Shown here: piece after piece, positions 47,051-61,600 of the stretch
How positions within the stretch are numbered: the stretch's first letter is position 1
Layout of the letters: the number at the start of each line of letters is the position of its first letter
Assembly: GCF_040436345.1 (NCBI RefSeq)
Contig: NC_133221.1
Location: forward strand, 28,255,008 to 28,319,007
Length of the DNA stretch: 64,000 nt
Direction of reading: 5' to 3'
From: Pagrus major
Lineage: Eukaryota > Chordata > Actinopteri > Spariformes > Sparidae
The notes under the pieces: model-generated
The model's input: only the letters and a program-made list of their open reading frames with translations
Database searches by the model: none
What the model was told of the DNA's origin: nothing
Translations under genes and position numbers: made by a program

Positions 47051-49214
47051 TTTATTGTACAGAATAATCACTCGCGACATTAAAAATCAGAACCGAACTG
47101 TATCAGGATTTAAAGACAACTAACTGTGAATGTGATTTCAACTTGAACTATCTTGAGAGGAAATCAACAGATAAAAAGGAACGTGAAAAGGTAGAAAATG
47201 AAAAAGTCTCTTGGTTTTCTTTAAAACAAACATGATGCAGATGCAACATCTGATTGGGAGGGATATTTCCACTGTTATTTTTATATGTTAGAAAAAAATA
47301 TCCAACAACATATGAATTAAAATAAATTAAAAATAAATTAAATTGGAAAAAACTAGTAAAAGACTTTCGCATGTGGCATTGCAGAGCAACAGGGGACACA
47401 AGCACCTCTGTTCATTAATCATACTGTTTGATTTGAACGCTCTGACCATCCAGTGGAGGCAGCTGCTTTCCTCCATATCCGTCAGCCTGAAACAGGGCTA
47501 TAGTAAAATTTACAGGTGGAGCTGAACAACAAAATGCAACTTCAGTTTTTAACAAGAGAAACCAGGAAGAGATAACACTTCACTGGAGCTCTGGCTGAAT
47601 GAAAAAGTTGTAAATCGCAAAACAAAACAAAAAAATATTGTAGAAAATGGCCAAAACGTCTCAGAAATATGGAAGATCCAACCTGACTTAAATAAAAGAA
47701 GAAAATAAAATTTAAAAAAAAGAACCTGGATAACACAATTCAAATTAATCTATAAAATGCACATATATGAGAACTAAAAGTAGTAAATTAATTCTAGATT
47801 ATTCATGTCAGGATTCATGACCTATGAGGGTCGTCACACTACACTACGTGCTGTCAATCAAACATCATTTAAAGAGAAATAAATCCTGAAATGGCGCCAA
47901 ACATAAATCAAATAATGTAGAATTTATTCACTAGATTTTCCTCAGTTCAAATATTTGTGCATGTATTTCCTTGTAAGTTAGGCTTGGTCCTTCACAGGTG
48001 ATAGGATCATCACTGAATTAGTACGTTACGGTAGTGCTATTATGGCTTTTGTCTACATGTAGTTACAGTTCTATAGAAGAATTTACTTTCATGGTTTTCT
48101 TAAGGACGGATCAGTTAACGTGTTAGCTAGAAGTAGCTCTGCCAAATTGTCTTGGGCAATACATCTAAAAGTAAAACATTTTTTTTACAAAATCGATAAA
48201 CATTTTGCAAAACATTGCCAAAGCAGAGGAACATTCACAATAACTGTAGGTCATCATGAGAAGAAAGCAGGCTGTGAGTATTCATTTTCTACGTCTGTGA
48301 CAAAATAAAATCAACAACTTTACAAAACACTGGTTTTAAGTTCAAACTACATGAAGCAGCATCTACAAATTGCAGTGATGGCAAGCGTAAAAAATGAAAA
48401 AGAAAGCCTATCTCGGGAAATTGTTTCCACAGAACAACAAACTGTCCAGTAACAACTAATTCAACTTCAAAGAGTAAGACTTGGTCGAATGATTTAAGGA
48501 AGCTCAAAGCAGAATCCAAACATCCTTCCAACACGACGAGCGGTTGCTCGGGCCTCCACAGCACTTTGACAGTGTCAGTATCTGTTTGTTTGTCCTTTAT
48601 GTAAGACTTCTGACATCACGTCCACAGCTGTCGACAGAAAAATCCTCCTGTTCCCTTTTACTCTTCGTTTACTCTTCGTTCACTGTTCCTTCATCCAGCA
48701 TCAATGCCTCAGCAGAAGACTAATAAGTATAGTTGTAAACTTGCAGGAATGTTCTGTGCAGTTTGTCCAAAAAACAAAAAAAAAAAACAAATCTTCAAGT
48801 CCACTGCCATTTGAAGGAAAAACAAAAAGATCTCTTTTCATATTATGTCTCCCTTTAGTTTGACTTCAGGTCCCTATATTTTGATGTGCTTCATTTCACA
48901 TTTTCTCTTTTTCCCCCTCAGAGCAGTGTCATCTTCCTCCCAGTGTTAGGACCTGTGGAAATGTCAAGGGCTTTTCTATACCTCATGGACAGGGGACAGA
49001 AAACACGGCCAGTGTCAGTGATCCTAGAGATAATTTCTCCCTTCGCTAAAAATCAGTCTGCCAGAATGACAGCGAAATCACAGTATGTGCCACACTGTTC
49101 CTTTGTCCTTAAAAAAGAAGAACAAACATTGCTTTTTTCTCCAGGAGATGGAACTTTCTTCCATCATTGTCCTCTGCTTTAAGGTTAAAGGAAAAATCTG
49201 TAGCGTCCTTGAGG
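47051..49214 (-). other. plxnb3: Presumed plxnb3 3' UTR
   Basis: About 2.2 kb of AT-rich, exon-free sequence follows the plexin stop codon (TGA at 49215-49217). Candidate poly(A) signals AATAAA on the minus strand lie at 47051-47056 and 46872-46877. The UTR length is inferred; transcripts could end earlier. Confidence 0.4.
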
Positions 49215-52200
49215 TCATAGGTCTGTGACTTTGTTTTCTACAGCTGCTGCAATCTGTTGGAGCCTGTAACCGAGCTGCATCTTCTGGGCTGTGGAGTCTT
49301 CTTCCAGGGCCGTGATGATCTGACAGAGGATGGAGGAAGTTGGATGAAAATCACTACAATTGTACTGGAATTTTGGGGGACATCAATATAACTGACCATT
49401 TGCTAACAGCAACTATAACTAGGCACAGCAGATCTGTAAGGAATGCATTACACTTTTTAAATTTGGACCAGTAACATCATTGTATTGAATTTGCCCCATA
49501 TTACATTAACTGCTCTGATTGGCCCAAGACAGACCAGATCAGACAGAAATCTGTCTTACTGGGAGCAGACCACACATATCTGCCAGAGCAAATGAAAAGT
49601 TCAACAGGCATAGCTGTGGTAACAAAGGGATGCAGGTCTTACAGTTGAAGAGCTAATATGATAGTGTATTTTTAGCACTTAAGAGAGTGAACAAAATGAC
49701 TACACATGCACCATGATGCATCCAAACCACAGCCCATCAAATCATCCAACCACACAGTCGTGTTTTTGTACATTGGTTATACTCACTTGATCATAGTATT
49801 TGTTGATGTACTTGTACAGCTCATGTAAAGCCACGAGGCAGTTGACCTCAGCAGTATAATTCTGTTTGGGGAGAGTAAAAATAGAGAGGTGAAGAAACGT
49901 CAGCGGGCAGAGGCTGTTAAGAACTCTATCGGTTGCCATTCATATTTTATTTAACTCCACAGCTAGCTTGTTAGGCACCCACCCAGGTGGTGGGATTGTC
50001 CAGGTCCTGAAATGATTTGTACTGAAACCTTTGCCTTAAAAATTTATTTTTGCAAAATAGGAAAACAAGAGCGGGTAACGTACACGAGAGAGTTCTGCAA
50101 GAGCAGAGTTCATCTCCTGGTCACTGGCGGAGATGGTCTGACGGATGTCTGCATAGTACCTGAGAGAGCAGAAAAGAGTTATGCAGTGAAAAGAAAGAAC
50201 TGCAGTGGAATTTAAGGAAATATAATGCCTCCCTTCATATTTTACAGCAGCTGTTATACAAAGCACCTTCAGCTCATCCTGGCAGCAGACTGCACAGAGA
50301 ACATGTACTGTTTGTACAGATAGTCTGATGTTAAATGGCTGTAATACAAACAGAATAATGGTAAACTTGTATGATGAGCAGAGCTACTTTTCTTACAGCA
50401 GAGGATGTGTTCATAAGGATCAAGACTCACTGTTTCAAATGATTTCACCATTTACATCAAATTTACCAAAGATCACTACATTTTAATGATAGTAAACATG
50501 TCAATTTTTTTACTAATACAGTTAACAGGAACCCATACATGCTACTTCTTTGTCATCAATGTAGAAAGTCCCTAGACTCCCTTAAAAAATCATGCAGTTT
50601 TGTGAGTTGAGTTTGGAGAAAGCTCTTGTCAACAATCATGTTTACCATCCTAAAGAGAGGTGTACTGTCTCTGCTCTTTAATACGTCTGCAGCAGTTATC
50701 CTTTTTAATGTACATCAGACTAATAAAGCTTATGAAACAGGCATATTTGTTACATAGAAATCAAGTCTAGTGAAGCTTTAATACATCACCAGTGTAATCT
50801 GCAGGGTTTAATGTGCAGCAGACAGCAGTAAGTGTAGCAGTCTGCTCTCAGACCATCCATGCATGGAAGCCTCGCAGGCTTAGTCTACCCTCTGTCTGCC
50901 CACTGACAGATTGTCCTCAGTCTCGCTCTCTCCCTCCTTCCTTCCCCCCCTCCCTCACTTCTCTCTCCTCCAGTGTTTTTTATGCCTGCGGGTCAGTGGG
51001 GCAACTGGCTGCCATATTCTTACCTCTCCACCATCTGTTTGTAGCGCGGGATGTCTCTGGCGTACAGCAACTTGTTGATGGGAGAGTCCTGTGCAAGGAG
51101 GACAAATGGAGAGATGTGTCCTGAATATCACTTAAGATGGATCATACAAAGCCACCGTCCTAATATGAGATGATGTATATTACAAATACCAATTTGTAGT
51201 GTATTACAGTAATCTTAGATTTATTATCAACATCATAATTATTATAATTTTCATCATCATTATATTGTTTTTATTATTGCTGTGTTTGTTGTCATTATTA
51301 TTATTAACATTGTGAGTCATTACCATACAGTAACTAAACTCACACTCCCATCACTTCCCTTATCATCCATGAATTCACTGATGTGAATGTACTGTATATA
51401 GTCATGTTGTTGTTCTGATTCACTACCGATATAATTTCCCTCATAGTGCTCGTATAGTGTTTTGTGATTTGTTTAATAGCAGAGCTATAGTGGTATAGAG
51501 TTACACGGTTCTGTAATATTGGCAGTGCCTTAAAGTGATTAGCTCACCCGTCCCAGCTTGTGGTCAGCGATGGTGCAGGAATCCATGAAGGTCTGGGCGA
51601 TGACGGAGAGCACAGCATCCACGTGGTCTGAGGTCTGCACGTCAAAGATGAACTGTGGGTTCTTCAGGATATTGATCCAGAAGCGCAAGGGTAAACTGTT
51701 TGGACAGACAAGAAAGTCAATGCACGTGTTAACAAAGATCCACTGATTACAATGGATATCAAGACAATGTATTTACTGTATAAACAAGAGGAAAAGTGAC
51801 ACCTTAATAAATGTTTTGTTCAGGTTAAAGGATCTTTTTAAGGTACTTTTTACACCTCATCTGTTCGGCTTGATTCCAACAAATTGTGCATTTGCCTGTA
51901 GCTCAGTTTAATGGAAATCTGGTGTTGAATAAATCTCTGATTCAGAGATGCCTCTGGTGAAGTTTATTGTGTGAAAGCAAAGCAGACTAACCACAATTCA
52001 TAATCGCAGTTATGTGATTTTGATATGAAGATAAACTATTAAATCTATCTTCAGTGACTGTCAAAGGAGTCATTAATAGTTTTCTGTCATCTTCATACAC
52101 AAAAGAAAAAAAACATATATATATAAATATATATATAATATATGAATAGATATACATACATATATATATATACATATATACATACATATACATATATACA

Positions 52201-54827
52201 TACATATATATACATATATACATATGTAAGATTAAATGGTCCTCTTGGTAATGCATACTGTATATGTGTTAGCATGTGAGTGCTTGGACTTCCCTCATAA
52301 ATTGATAAAACTGAAGGAGTTCAGTGAGTAGCGGGGTGAGTGTGGCTGTGGCTCAGGAGGAAGAGCGGTTTGTCCAATAATCGGAAGGTCAGTGGTCGAT
52401 CCTCAGCCCCTTTACATGTACAAGTGTCCTTGGACCAGATACTGAACCGCAAATTGCTACCAACGGCTGTTCCATCGATGTGTGAGTGTGTGTATGAATG
52501 TTTCATGGTAACTCTGCCACCAGTGTGTGAATTTGTGTGTGAAAGGGTGAATACTGACTTGTGTTGTCCTTGAGTGGTGAGTAAGACTAGAAAAGTGAGA
52601 AATAAATGCAGTCTGTTTGATTGCAGGATGACTGGCTGTCAGTCACTGGTATTTGATTTCGCCAAATTGGTTCATGTAGCAATGATGATGCAGGATGACA
52701 GAGGGAGAAACGATCCAGTAAATGAGTTACTTTCCCGTCCGTATGACCTCATTTTTACTTCTCTTGGATTGATGCAATAAGTCACTGTGAGCACAGCTAG
52801 ACCAGAACTAAAAGGCAACAAGATGGATAATGTATTAGTAAGGATGTATTTTTCTTCTCTGCCCGACCACATGAACCAAAATACATTGTGAAAGTGACTG
52901 AAATAACCCTTTGATTAAGAGTTCAAGAGCTCTGGTGACATTTCCAGGAACTCCTCAAGAGATGTTTTTGATATTGTATCATAAAGTTGTGGCATTTCAC
53001 ATGAATCTTAACATCACGTCATCGTAGAAATACGTGTTCAACTACTGTCCATATGTTCTGTGTGGGCATGCTTTGCTGACACATGACGTTCTTACAGCGT
53101 CAGATGAAATTTCCCTTGCAGTGTGTTTATATCTTTTCTCACATGGCGGCCCACCAGAAGTTGGCCTGTGACCCATTTCTGGCTTCAATCCCCGTCTTCT
53201 CACATCCAAACCATTTGTGAGCTGCTGCTGCTGCTGCTGCCGCTGCTGCCAGCCAGTTACCTGTTGGTCTTCCAGATGTGGATGGTCTCAGGGTCAGTGA
53301 TGTTGTGCTGCAGAGCCTGCTCATCCAACAAGTCGAAAAAGTATTTGACAGCCAGAGGTACAGGGCGACTGGTGCTGAGGATGGCGGTGAATAAATCATC
53401 CACAAACTTCTGCAGTGTTCCCTGAGACAGAGCACACAGTGAAACTGATAAATAAACCACATGTTTACGCAATCAAGCTCACAGTGGGTTATCTGCTCAT
53501 TTGTGGTATTCTCATAACTGCCGTTTGCTGTAATTGTGATTATTACTTCACTACTACTGGCTGTTTCCCAGACATTACTCTTTAAATACATCTAGTCAAA
53601 CTTTGTCTCCCCAGCACATTCCATAATCCTTACTCCGTACACTAACCTGTTCACTGTCACACGTAATAACTAGAGGGTGTAACGGTACATGTATTTGTGT
53701 CTTCATCATTGCAACCTCTTTGTCTTAGTGTCTGTATGTTTATGTTCCATCACCTTCTATACTGCTCTTTGTTTTGTCACATGATTTCACCAATTCAAAA
53801 GATGCTTTCATTACAGGAGCCCTCCACTGATTTAGCACTAGGATCATCTAGGATCCGGTTATAACAAAATATACTATCCTGTTGCATTATGGGAAATGTA
53901 GGATCATCTTTTTTTAGAGCTTGATCCATACCAGAGACTGATGTCAGGATATCTCACTCACTGCTGTACAGATAATGACTGTTTGTTGTTTTTGTACCAC
54001 TTTAACCTTTCTGTGACTAAACAGTGGAGCCATGACGGATATTCATACTACACCACTTAAGAGTTTTCCTTATCGAATATACTACACATAATACTTTCAT
54101 GCCCACTACATTTTTTACACCATGCTTATCAACATGTGTTTATTGTGAGAAAAGATCAGCAGGATGTGTTGGGTCAACAGATATATTGAAGATGAATATT
54201 TCATTTGTTTTAAATAATGCAGACTCACACTGGATCAAGACTGATGATGGTTTCTTTGTGAAAATGTAAGCTCAAAATAGCACAAAGCCATAGTCATGAA
54301 GGCTGCCATGTTCACACCCTTTTAACCAGATGGCTTTACTCACTATAAAAGACGAGCAGCTCTGTTACTCCTTATGGTGCAGTTACAGGCAGTGTTAGCT
54401 GTCTCGTGAGTTAAGTGTGGAAGATTATCCAGAAGTAAAAAGAAGACACACTTCATACTATTGTATCTAACATGGAGAATCCACCACGGTGCCACAAAAC
54501 ATGCTCATCTAAACTGTCTACTACGCTGCCTGTTACTTTTTAACGCAATAAGTGTGGATCGTTCATTTAAAGAATGTGAGCATCCAACATGTGTGGTACA
54601 TGTAAGTATGCAACACCTGTTCAAATCAGAGTGACTGAGCAGCATGTGTTTTACCTTCATGGAGAGCAGTCGTGTGAGGTAGATCTCGGGGATGGCCTTG
54701 GCCCTCTCGCCTCCCCTCTCCCTCACACTGCCTCTCCTGTGCTTGGGCAGCTCCGACTCTTCGCTGGCTTTCACCAGATGCCACAGCCTCACTCCTCCCT
54801 CCTCCCCATCATCCAGCATAGGGGTCT
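49215..54827 (-). CDS. plxnb3: plxnb3 GAP domain, second half, and PDZ-binding C-terminus
   Basis: Seven exons encode a linker ([20 protein letters not shown], then a basic patch), [95 protein letters not shown] and [15 protein letters not shown]. It ends [14 protein letters not shown]...VENKVTDL. The final VTDL is the class-B PDZ ligand used to recruit RhoGEFs. The exon ending at 50084 joins to AAT at 49861 through donor GTACGT rather than the overlapping GTGTAC one base upstream. Confidence 0.95.
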
Positions 54828-57800
54828 CTGGTAGGAGGGGACCACAGTGATATTAGTATATTTGTCTTGGCTTGGTGTTGTCTATTTCTCAGCTGTTGTC
54901 CGTTTTACAACTACTTTTATTGCCAACTCTCAGCTTCCCACTGCAACATAACACACCAATACACTGTCAAACAGCGACCTCTGCTGGTTATTCAGACTCT
55001 GTTCAGCCTGTCAGGAAACACGACTGCATAATATCTGTACTTACCAACATTCACTTAAACAGTATTTACTTGTAACATGCTGTTAAAAAAACATCTAGAC
55101 TGATTCATTTTCTTCGTTCCGTATGTATGTTTAGCTGCTCACAAAATAAATTAAATAACATAATATTTTGACCATGTGCTTAAATTAGTCAAATAATAAA
55201 GCTTGCTCTGTATTTCACTGATTAGTATCTTCAACAAAAAGGAAAAGAAAAGTAACTGAGATAAAATCAAATCTGTGTAACTGCTCACTGTCTGGCTGAA
55301 TATGAGTAGTGGAGATAGAATATGACGGGGTAACAGAGGAAAAAAAGAAGTCTGAGTTGCATCTGACAATATTCCATGAGTTTTCTTTAAAAACTGAGGC
55401 TGTGGCTGTGTATATACAGTAATGGGCCAAGATGAATTAAGCGTTGTTCCGAAGTATAAAAAAATCTGGAAAAAAGCACTCTTGGCCATTTTGCATTCAT
55501 GTTTAAGACGCTGCCTAACTTCAGATCCTCATGTCCCCGTCTCTTAATAACTGCAAAGTGATTTCTGCCACTTGAAGTTCCTACCTGTTCATATCTAAAT
55601 GATGTATTTGTGTTTAGTGTGTTTACAATCCACAAAAAAATGAGACTCACTTTCTCCAGGCATGTAATCATGGCTGTCATGGAGGTGATGCTTGGTGTTC
55701 CTGGGGACGAGGGCCACTGTTGCTCCATCAGGGACCTGCATCACACAGTTTTATCACATCTTTCACACTTTGGAAAAACTGCCTCAAACATTTAGAGGAA
55801 TTTTACGAGTCTAGATAGTTTTCACAGCTGTATTCTGCACATTCAGGGCTGATGTGTGTGTGTGTGTGTATGTTAGTGTTTGTGTGACTTGCTCTGACCT
55901 TGTAGTGCTGCAGTGTATTAAGTCGCTTCCATGAGCCTTGTACCACTGATGTCAGGTCCTCATCTGATAAGATTAGGTGACCTGCAACACCTGCACGCCA
56001 TTCTGGAGAGAAAATGTTTATATGACCTCTTGTTACTGATTATCATTGCAATTAGTTGAGAATTTTTTGTATCCTAATCACGTTATGTCGCTCCATGTAT
56101 TCCAAGACTCCCCAGGCCTGCCGAAAAGTTAATGTGAACAACTGCTCCATATGACTGAAAGCCCACTCATCACTACAGTCACCTGCTAAGGAGAAGCAGG
56201 ATGTTGTAACACAAACTGGACTTACCGAGGTGTAATGAGTCAATGTGTGGCCTCTGTGAGAAGGAGGTTCCCTTCCATGTTTGCTCCACAAGTTTCTCCT
56301 TCACTTGAGTGATGGTGTCACAGTCGAGGACTTTCGCAGGTACCGTCTGGGTAGTAGTGCCTCCAGTGGTGGCTGCAGCTGGCATCACAACATTTAAGGT
56401 CTGGACAGATCAACAGGAGGATTGTTTGACAGTGGTAAATACTGCGATACCACTAGAATGAATTTCAGTGAGTGTGTGCCGTCGTCCATATTGGTTTGAG
56501 TTAAACTTGTAAGCTTTATTTAGTCACTCAAGTTTGAATTCAGAAAAATAATCAATTAGGTTTGACATTAACTATAATAAATATCATGTAACAGTTAATG
56601 TTAATTTGACCCCTGCTTAATGTGATACAATTTGTTTGGAATAAAGAAAAGAACTATGCAAACTTAATGCCACCAAAAATGACAAAAAAGAAAGAAAAAT
56701 CTGCTTCTTGAGTAAAATACACATTGTACTGCCATGACTGTAATATTGTTAACATATTAACTCTGCCTGTGTTAATATACTGTATATTGTATCTCTGTGT
56801 GTCCTGACCAGTGTGCGGTACTCCACGTCCTCTCGCAGCAGCCGGTTGTCATTCAGTGTGTACTTGGCTTTTCCCGTCACAGCGTCCACAGGTCCCTTGT
56901 CCACCTGGTGCTTTATTGCTCTGAACAGCATGTAGAACGACTCCCCTGCTGATTCCTGGCCAAGAATAAAGACGGAAGGTCAACAGTGTCCCAACACAAC
57001 AGGATTTAATTTAAGAGTCACTCAATGCATGTCCTGACCGAGCTGTCTCCATTACGTGTGAGCAGCCAGGATTGGCCAGCCTGCGTGTGGACGAGGCCAG
57101 AATGATCAACTGAATTTCATTTGTACTGGCTTCAATAGAGAGTTTTCACAGAGATACATCTTTTAAATGCCAAGTGTTTCTAACGGGCTTAATATTTATC
57201 AAATTTAATTTGAGACATTTTAAGACGTAGACGTGCTGTATTTCTCTGAATAAGTACAGGCTTTTGATGCAGATTTAACCTTCACTCACTGATCTCTGGT
57301 CAGGTTTAATATACTAGCATACATACCCTCAGAAAGGTAAACAGACAGATGGACATCCAGTTTGTCAAAAGCTTTTCAACCACTGATTCCGTTCTGGAAA
57401 AAGAAAAAAACATGCATGTAAACAAATGATGTATGGATGGAGAAAGTGTCAGTGGCCCAGCGCTGAAGATAAACTGACCAACTGAGTTCAGCCTCACCTC
57501 CTGAGCATCAATTTGGGGTTCTTGGCCACATACTGCTCCACCAGATCATTGAGGAGTGTTTTCAGGATGTCTGTGAAGTACTCCAGTTTACCATGCAGGG
57601 CTACAGTCAGCAGTGAGGCCACATAGGCCCGGTCCCTTGGAGAGAATGTCCGCTGGACCTCCAGAGTGTGAATAAACTACAGAGACAACAGGGATAAGAA
57701 GATCAAATCATACCTTGGTGGATTAAATTGTAACTAAGTGGCCGACATCAGTGTGTAAGGTTGAACAATAAGCTATCACCCTTAAAAAAGCCTGCTACAA

Positions 57801-58613
57801 GCTCAGAACCACTGCTTTTCAGTATGTATAGTACATCAATAATCTCCATCTGACTGTAACTTTGTACTGTGCCAATAGATACAAACCTAAAGACCTAACC
57901 TCCTGGCATCAGTGTAAATCAGGGGTCAGCAACCTTTACGATCAAAAGAGCCATTTTTGCCCCCGTCCCTCGCCAAAAAAATATGTCTGGAGCCGCAAAA
58001 CATATTTGTGTCTTATAATGAAGGTAACACGGCCTAGAAAGTCTAAATTAGCCTATCAAGATTATTAATCAGCCTCAATGAGCGTTCATTTATAATTCCA
58101 CATGATGTGGCAACTCTGCAGTGGGCTACTTATGCTTACAGTATAAGATACTTGAACTTTGCATTTCCATTTCAGTGATGCCATGTTTTGGTGCATTTAT
58201 GAAATAGAAGAACTAACCTACAATAAATAGAAATAGAGTAGCAATACAGAACTATATATGCAGACCTACTTAAGTCCTCCCTGTGTTAGTGAAAATGTAC
58301 AAAATAAAAAGTAGCCTCTTTTGATAATAAATAAAACACATAGTGGCAGGCAGTAAAAGTAAAAAAAGGACAGTTTAAATTTATTTTAGTCCATTTCAGT
58401 GGGAGTTAATCCTTCTTTTTTATCCTCGGCCACATACAGCAATCAACCCTCGGGCTTGAGCATTAAACACAATGTGTTAACTCAGGATCATTAAATTAAT
58501 CACAACTTGATAGAACAGATACAATTCTGTGTGTAGGCTACGCATTTTTATTTTAGGAGAATGCAAAAATCACTGTCGGCCTAAAGCAGTGATGATGATA
58601 AAATATGTATATG

Positions 58614-58696
<83 letters not shown>

Positions 58697-61600
58697 CATT
58701 TTCATGTAAAATGTCAAAGCCACAGGGGGGCAAAAGAGCCGCATGTGGCTCCAGAGCCGCAGGTTGCAGACCCCTGGTGTAAATGGACACAAAATCATGT
58801 GGATGAAATTAAATACTTGGGTGTTACCCTTGATCCAACTCTTAACTTCAAAAAGCATAGAAAAAAAATCTGAAATTTAACCTTGCAAATCTTAGATATA
58901 AGAAACTCAGTTAAGGTATCATATTCCTACTTGAACGCAATAATTCATTTATGTTTTTCATTCTGTACGACAAGTTGGTCTCAGGCAGGTAAAACAGGCT
59001 CGAGACCGCCTGAATCATTGTATAAAGAGTCCTAAAAGTTCATAATAATAAAACACATCGGTATCACCACTGTTGTATATTCACCAAATTTCCTCACCAG
59101 ATTGACAATCTAAGTACTTTGTGCTCTCGTAATGTCTAATTTTGGAACATATCAATAGCTTACGTTACATCTCTCCTTTATGTTTTATATAAGATTCATG
59201 TTTATTTTCTCCATTGCCCTGTTCAACTAAAGATGTATGAAACGTGAAGATGTGAAGATACAGCAAGTTATTGGGAAAACTCATGTTGTGGATGTCCCCC
59301 CACATTAAGACACATTCCTTTGCTGACCTTGGTGAGAAAAAGTTTACTGTTGAGCAGATTGGACAGCTGAACCAGCCCTTGCTCCACAGTCTGCCTTCGA
59401 CTCTCAGGAACATCCAGATCTCGTCTCAGTGGTGAGTCCTGGTGGCCTGGAAAGAAAATGCGCTCGGCATATGCCCGGTAATCCAGGAAGGGAATCCCTG
59501 AACCCACCAAATCACTGGACATGTCCATCATCTCAGTCATCAGGTCTGAAGGAGGAAAAGGGAATGAAGGCATCAGTTTGAGCATCTTCCTTATTTTGGG
59601 ACAGTGGCTGAGCTGATGTTAAGGTTTGGATCGTACCTGTGAACTCCTTCTTACAGCGATCTCTCACACTGGTCTCCAGGTTCTCCAGCTGGATCTGCAC
59701 CTTCTTATAGTCCCTCATGGCCTGTTTGCTCTTCCTCCTGACAAATAACAATGCATAGACAATATTAAGGTAAAGACGAAAGAAAGTTAACAGGAGAAGT
59801 ACTACTTGAGGACAACAAGGTAAGTCAGTGGAATTGAAGTGAAATGACAAAGTGTTGTACATGTTTACCTGTATATGAGGACTATGATGAGCACAATGAG
59901 AGCCACTATGGAGGCTCCCACCCCAACTCCCACCTGAGCCTCCAGAGGAAACGTAGACTGGGCCTGGCTGTCATACTGCACTCTGCCCAGAGAGAAATTC
60001 AGATTCCCCATTTTCACCTGGAAAGCACAAATACAGACTTTTTAAACCATGAAGCAGAAAAACAGCTCAGAATGCAATCATATACTGTTGTTCCTCTACA
60101 CTGATTTACTCTTAAATCCTTATTCTCCATTAGCTTCACCTGATCAGAGTCCTTGGCTGCAGTCCGGTTACACTGAATGTAAATGTGAACAGGTTCTCAG
60201 TAACATTAACTCACTGTGAATTCAGGCAGACTGTCCATGCCATCCTGTTTGTTGCTGGCTGTGACTGACGGCTGCTGGGCTGGTGGTTCACAATACAAGT
60301 GGTTGCGGGTGAGGGTCTTCACTGAACACACCCCCTCCCCTATCCGAGCCTCCACCTCATGCTTGTAGATGGCCAGATCCAGGTTTTCTCCCTACAGGGG
60401 AATGATACAAAATGATGCACAGCATAGTCTTACAGACAAGGATATATTGACATATACTAAAAAATATAATGAAATATATTAAAAATAATACATTTTAATA
60501 TATGGAAAGTCATTGTCTTTTTCATTCAAGAATGAAAATATATATTGATAATACATTGGTAATACATAGTAATATGTATTTAAAAATCTATTTCTTAAAG
60601 GAACAGTTCACACAAAAAATGCAAATTCAGTCATTACGTACTTAACTGAAATGGCCGCATGCAGCTCTTCAAGCGTAATCCAAGTGTCCAGTGGATTTGA
60701 AAAGACATTACGATCACCCTTTCTTCAGCTGAAACCTTCACTGGAGCTGTTAAGATGAAAGTTTTGGCGTGCACCAGGTCTGCAGTGGGTGCATGAACTC
60801 GACGATGTCTTTTCAAATCAATTTGGGATCTCGGGGCTTCTGGACACTTGGATTATGCTGGACGAGCTGTATGGAGTCGTTTTATGTTTTTGTTGTTTTG
60901 TTTTTTCATCTCCCCCAAGTCTCCATCTACTTCAAGTGTCTAGAAGAACGCTGCAACTGTTTTGCTATAGGCATGGGAGTGAGTAGATAATGACTGAATT
61001 TTCATTTTTGGGTGAGCCATTCCTTCAAAATAAATTTGAACATATTACTAGATATTACATTTTTGGAATATATATGGTGTTTTTTTTATTGTTTTGTTTT
61101 TTTACAATATATGAAAAATGGCAATAATAAGCTTACTTGTCAATGTAAAAAGAATATATAATTTGATATATTAAATAATATCTCGCAAGTACATTATTAA
61201 ATACATATTAAATACATATGAAGACGACACTAATTTAAACACAAGACTGTTTCAACACTTCATATCAGTGTTATATGGAATTAGGTGAAAATATTCTCAT
61301 AACACTGTTTAATTGACACAATAATGAAATAAACTGCAATATTTATTACGGTTGTGGAAAAGTGAATGTCTTCCTGCACTTCTTAGACTGGCCCACATAC
61401 TGAAGTAATTTCTTAAACACAGTTTGCAGTAGAGAGCAGAAGAGAAGTTGGTTTCATCAAAGGTTGTGAGTCCTGACCTCCACAGAGATGATGCTGCCAG
61501 GTTTGTAATGGTACGGTTTGCTGGGGTCATTCTGGTTCAGTGAGTAGAGCTGCGGGTTGGGCTCGTAGCTGAAGGCTTCACTCCCCACTGCACTGAAGTC

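Larger units (their letters stand above)
57860..59110 (+). pseudogene. LINE reverse-transcriptase C-terminal fragment, split by the hAT insertion
   Basis: Right of the hAT element the plus strand encodes [20 protein letters not shown], a conserved block after the reverse-transcriptase core of fish non-LTR elements. Degraded downstream traces follow (a Trp-Ser-Gln-Ala block, then THRYHHC). A short piece of the same element may lie left of the insertion. Stops and frameshifts show it is inactive. Confidence 0.6.

Noticed and set aside
48886..49182. 98-codon plus-strand frame next to the plexin stop codon
   Set aside because: It is antisense to the presumed plexin 3' UTR with no domain or conservation signal.
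52337..52420. Possible tRNA gene
   Set aside because: A and B box-like sequences are present but the cloverleaf does not form; it is the head of a tRNA-derived SINE.
53139..53591. 150-codon minus-strand frame with a poly-alanine run
   Set aside because: It mixes a shifted frame of the plexin exon 53261-53421 with intronic CAG triplets.
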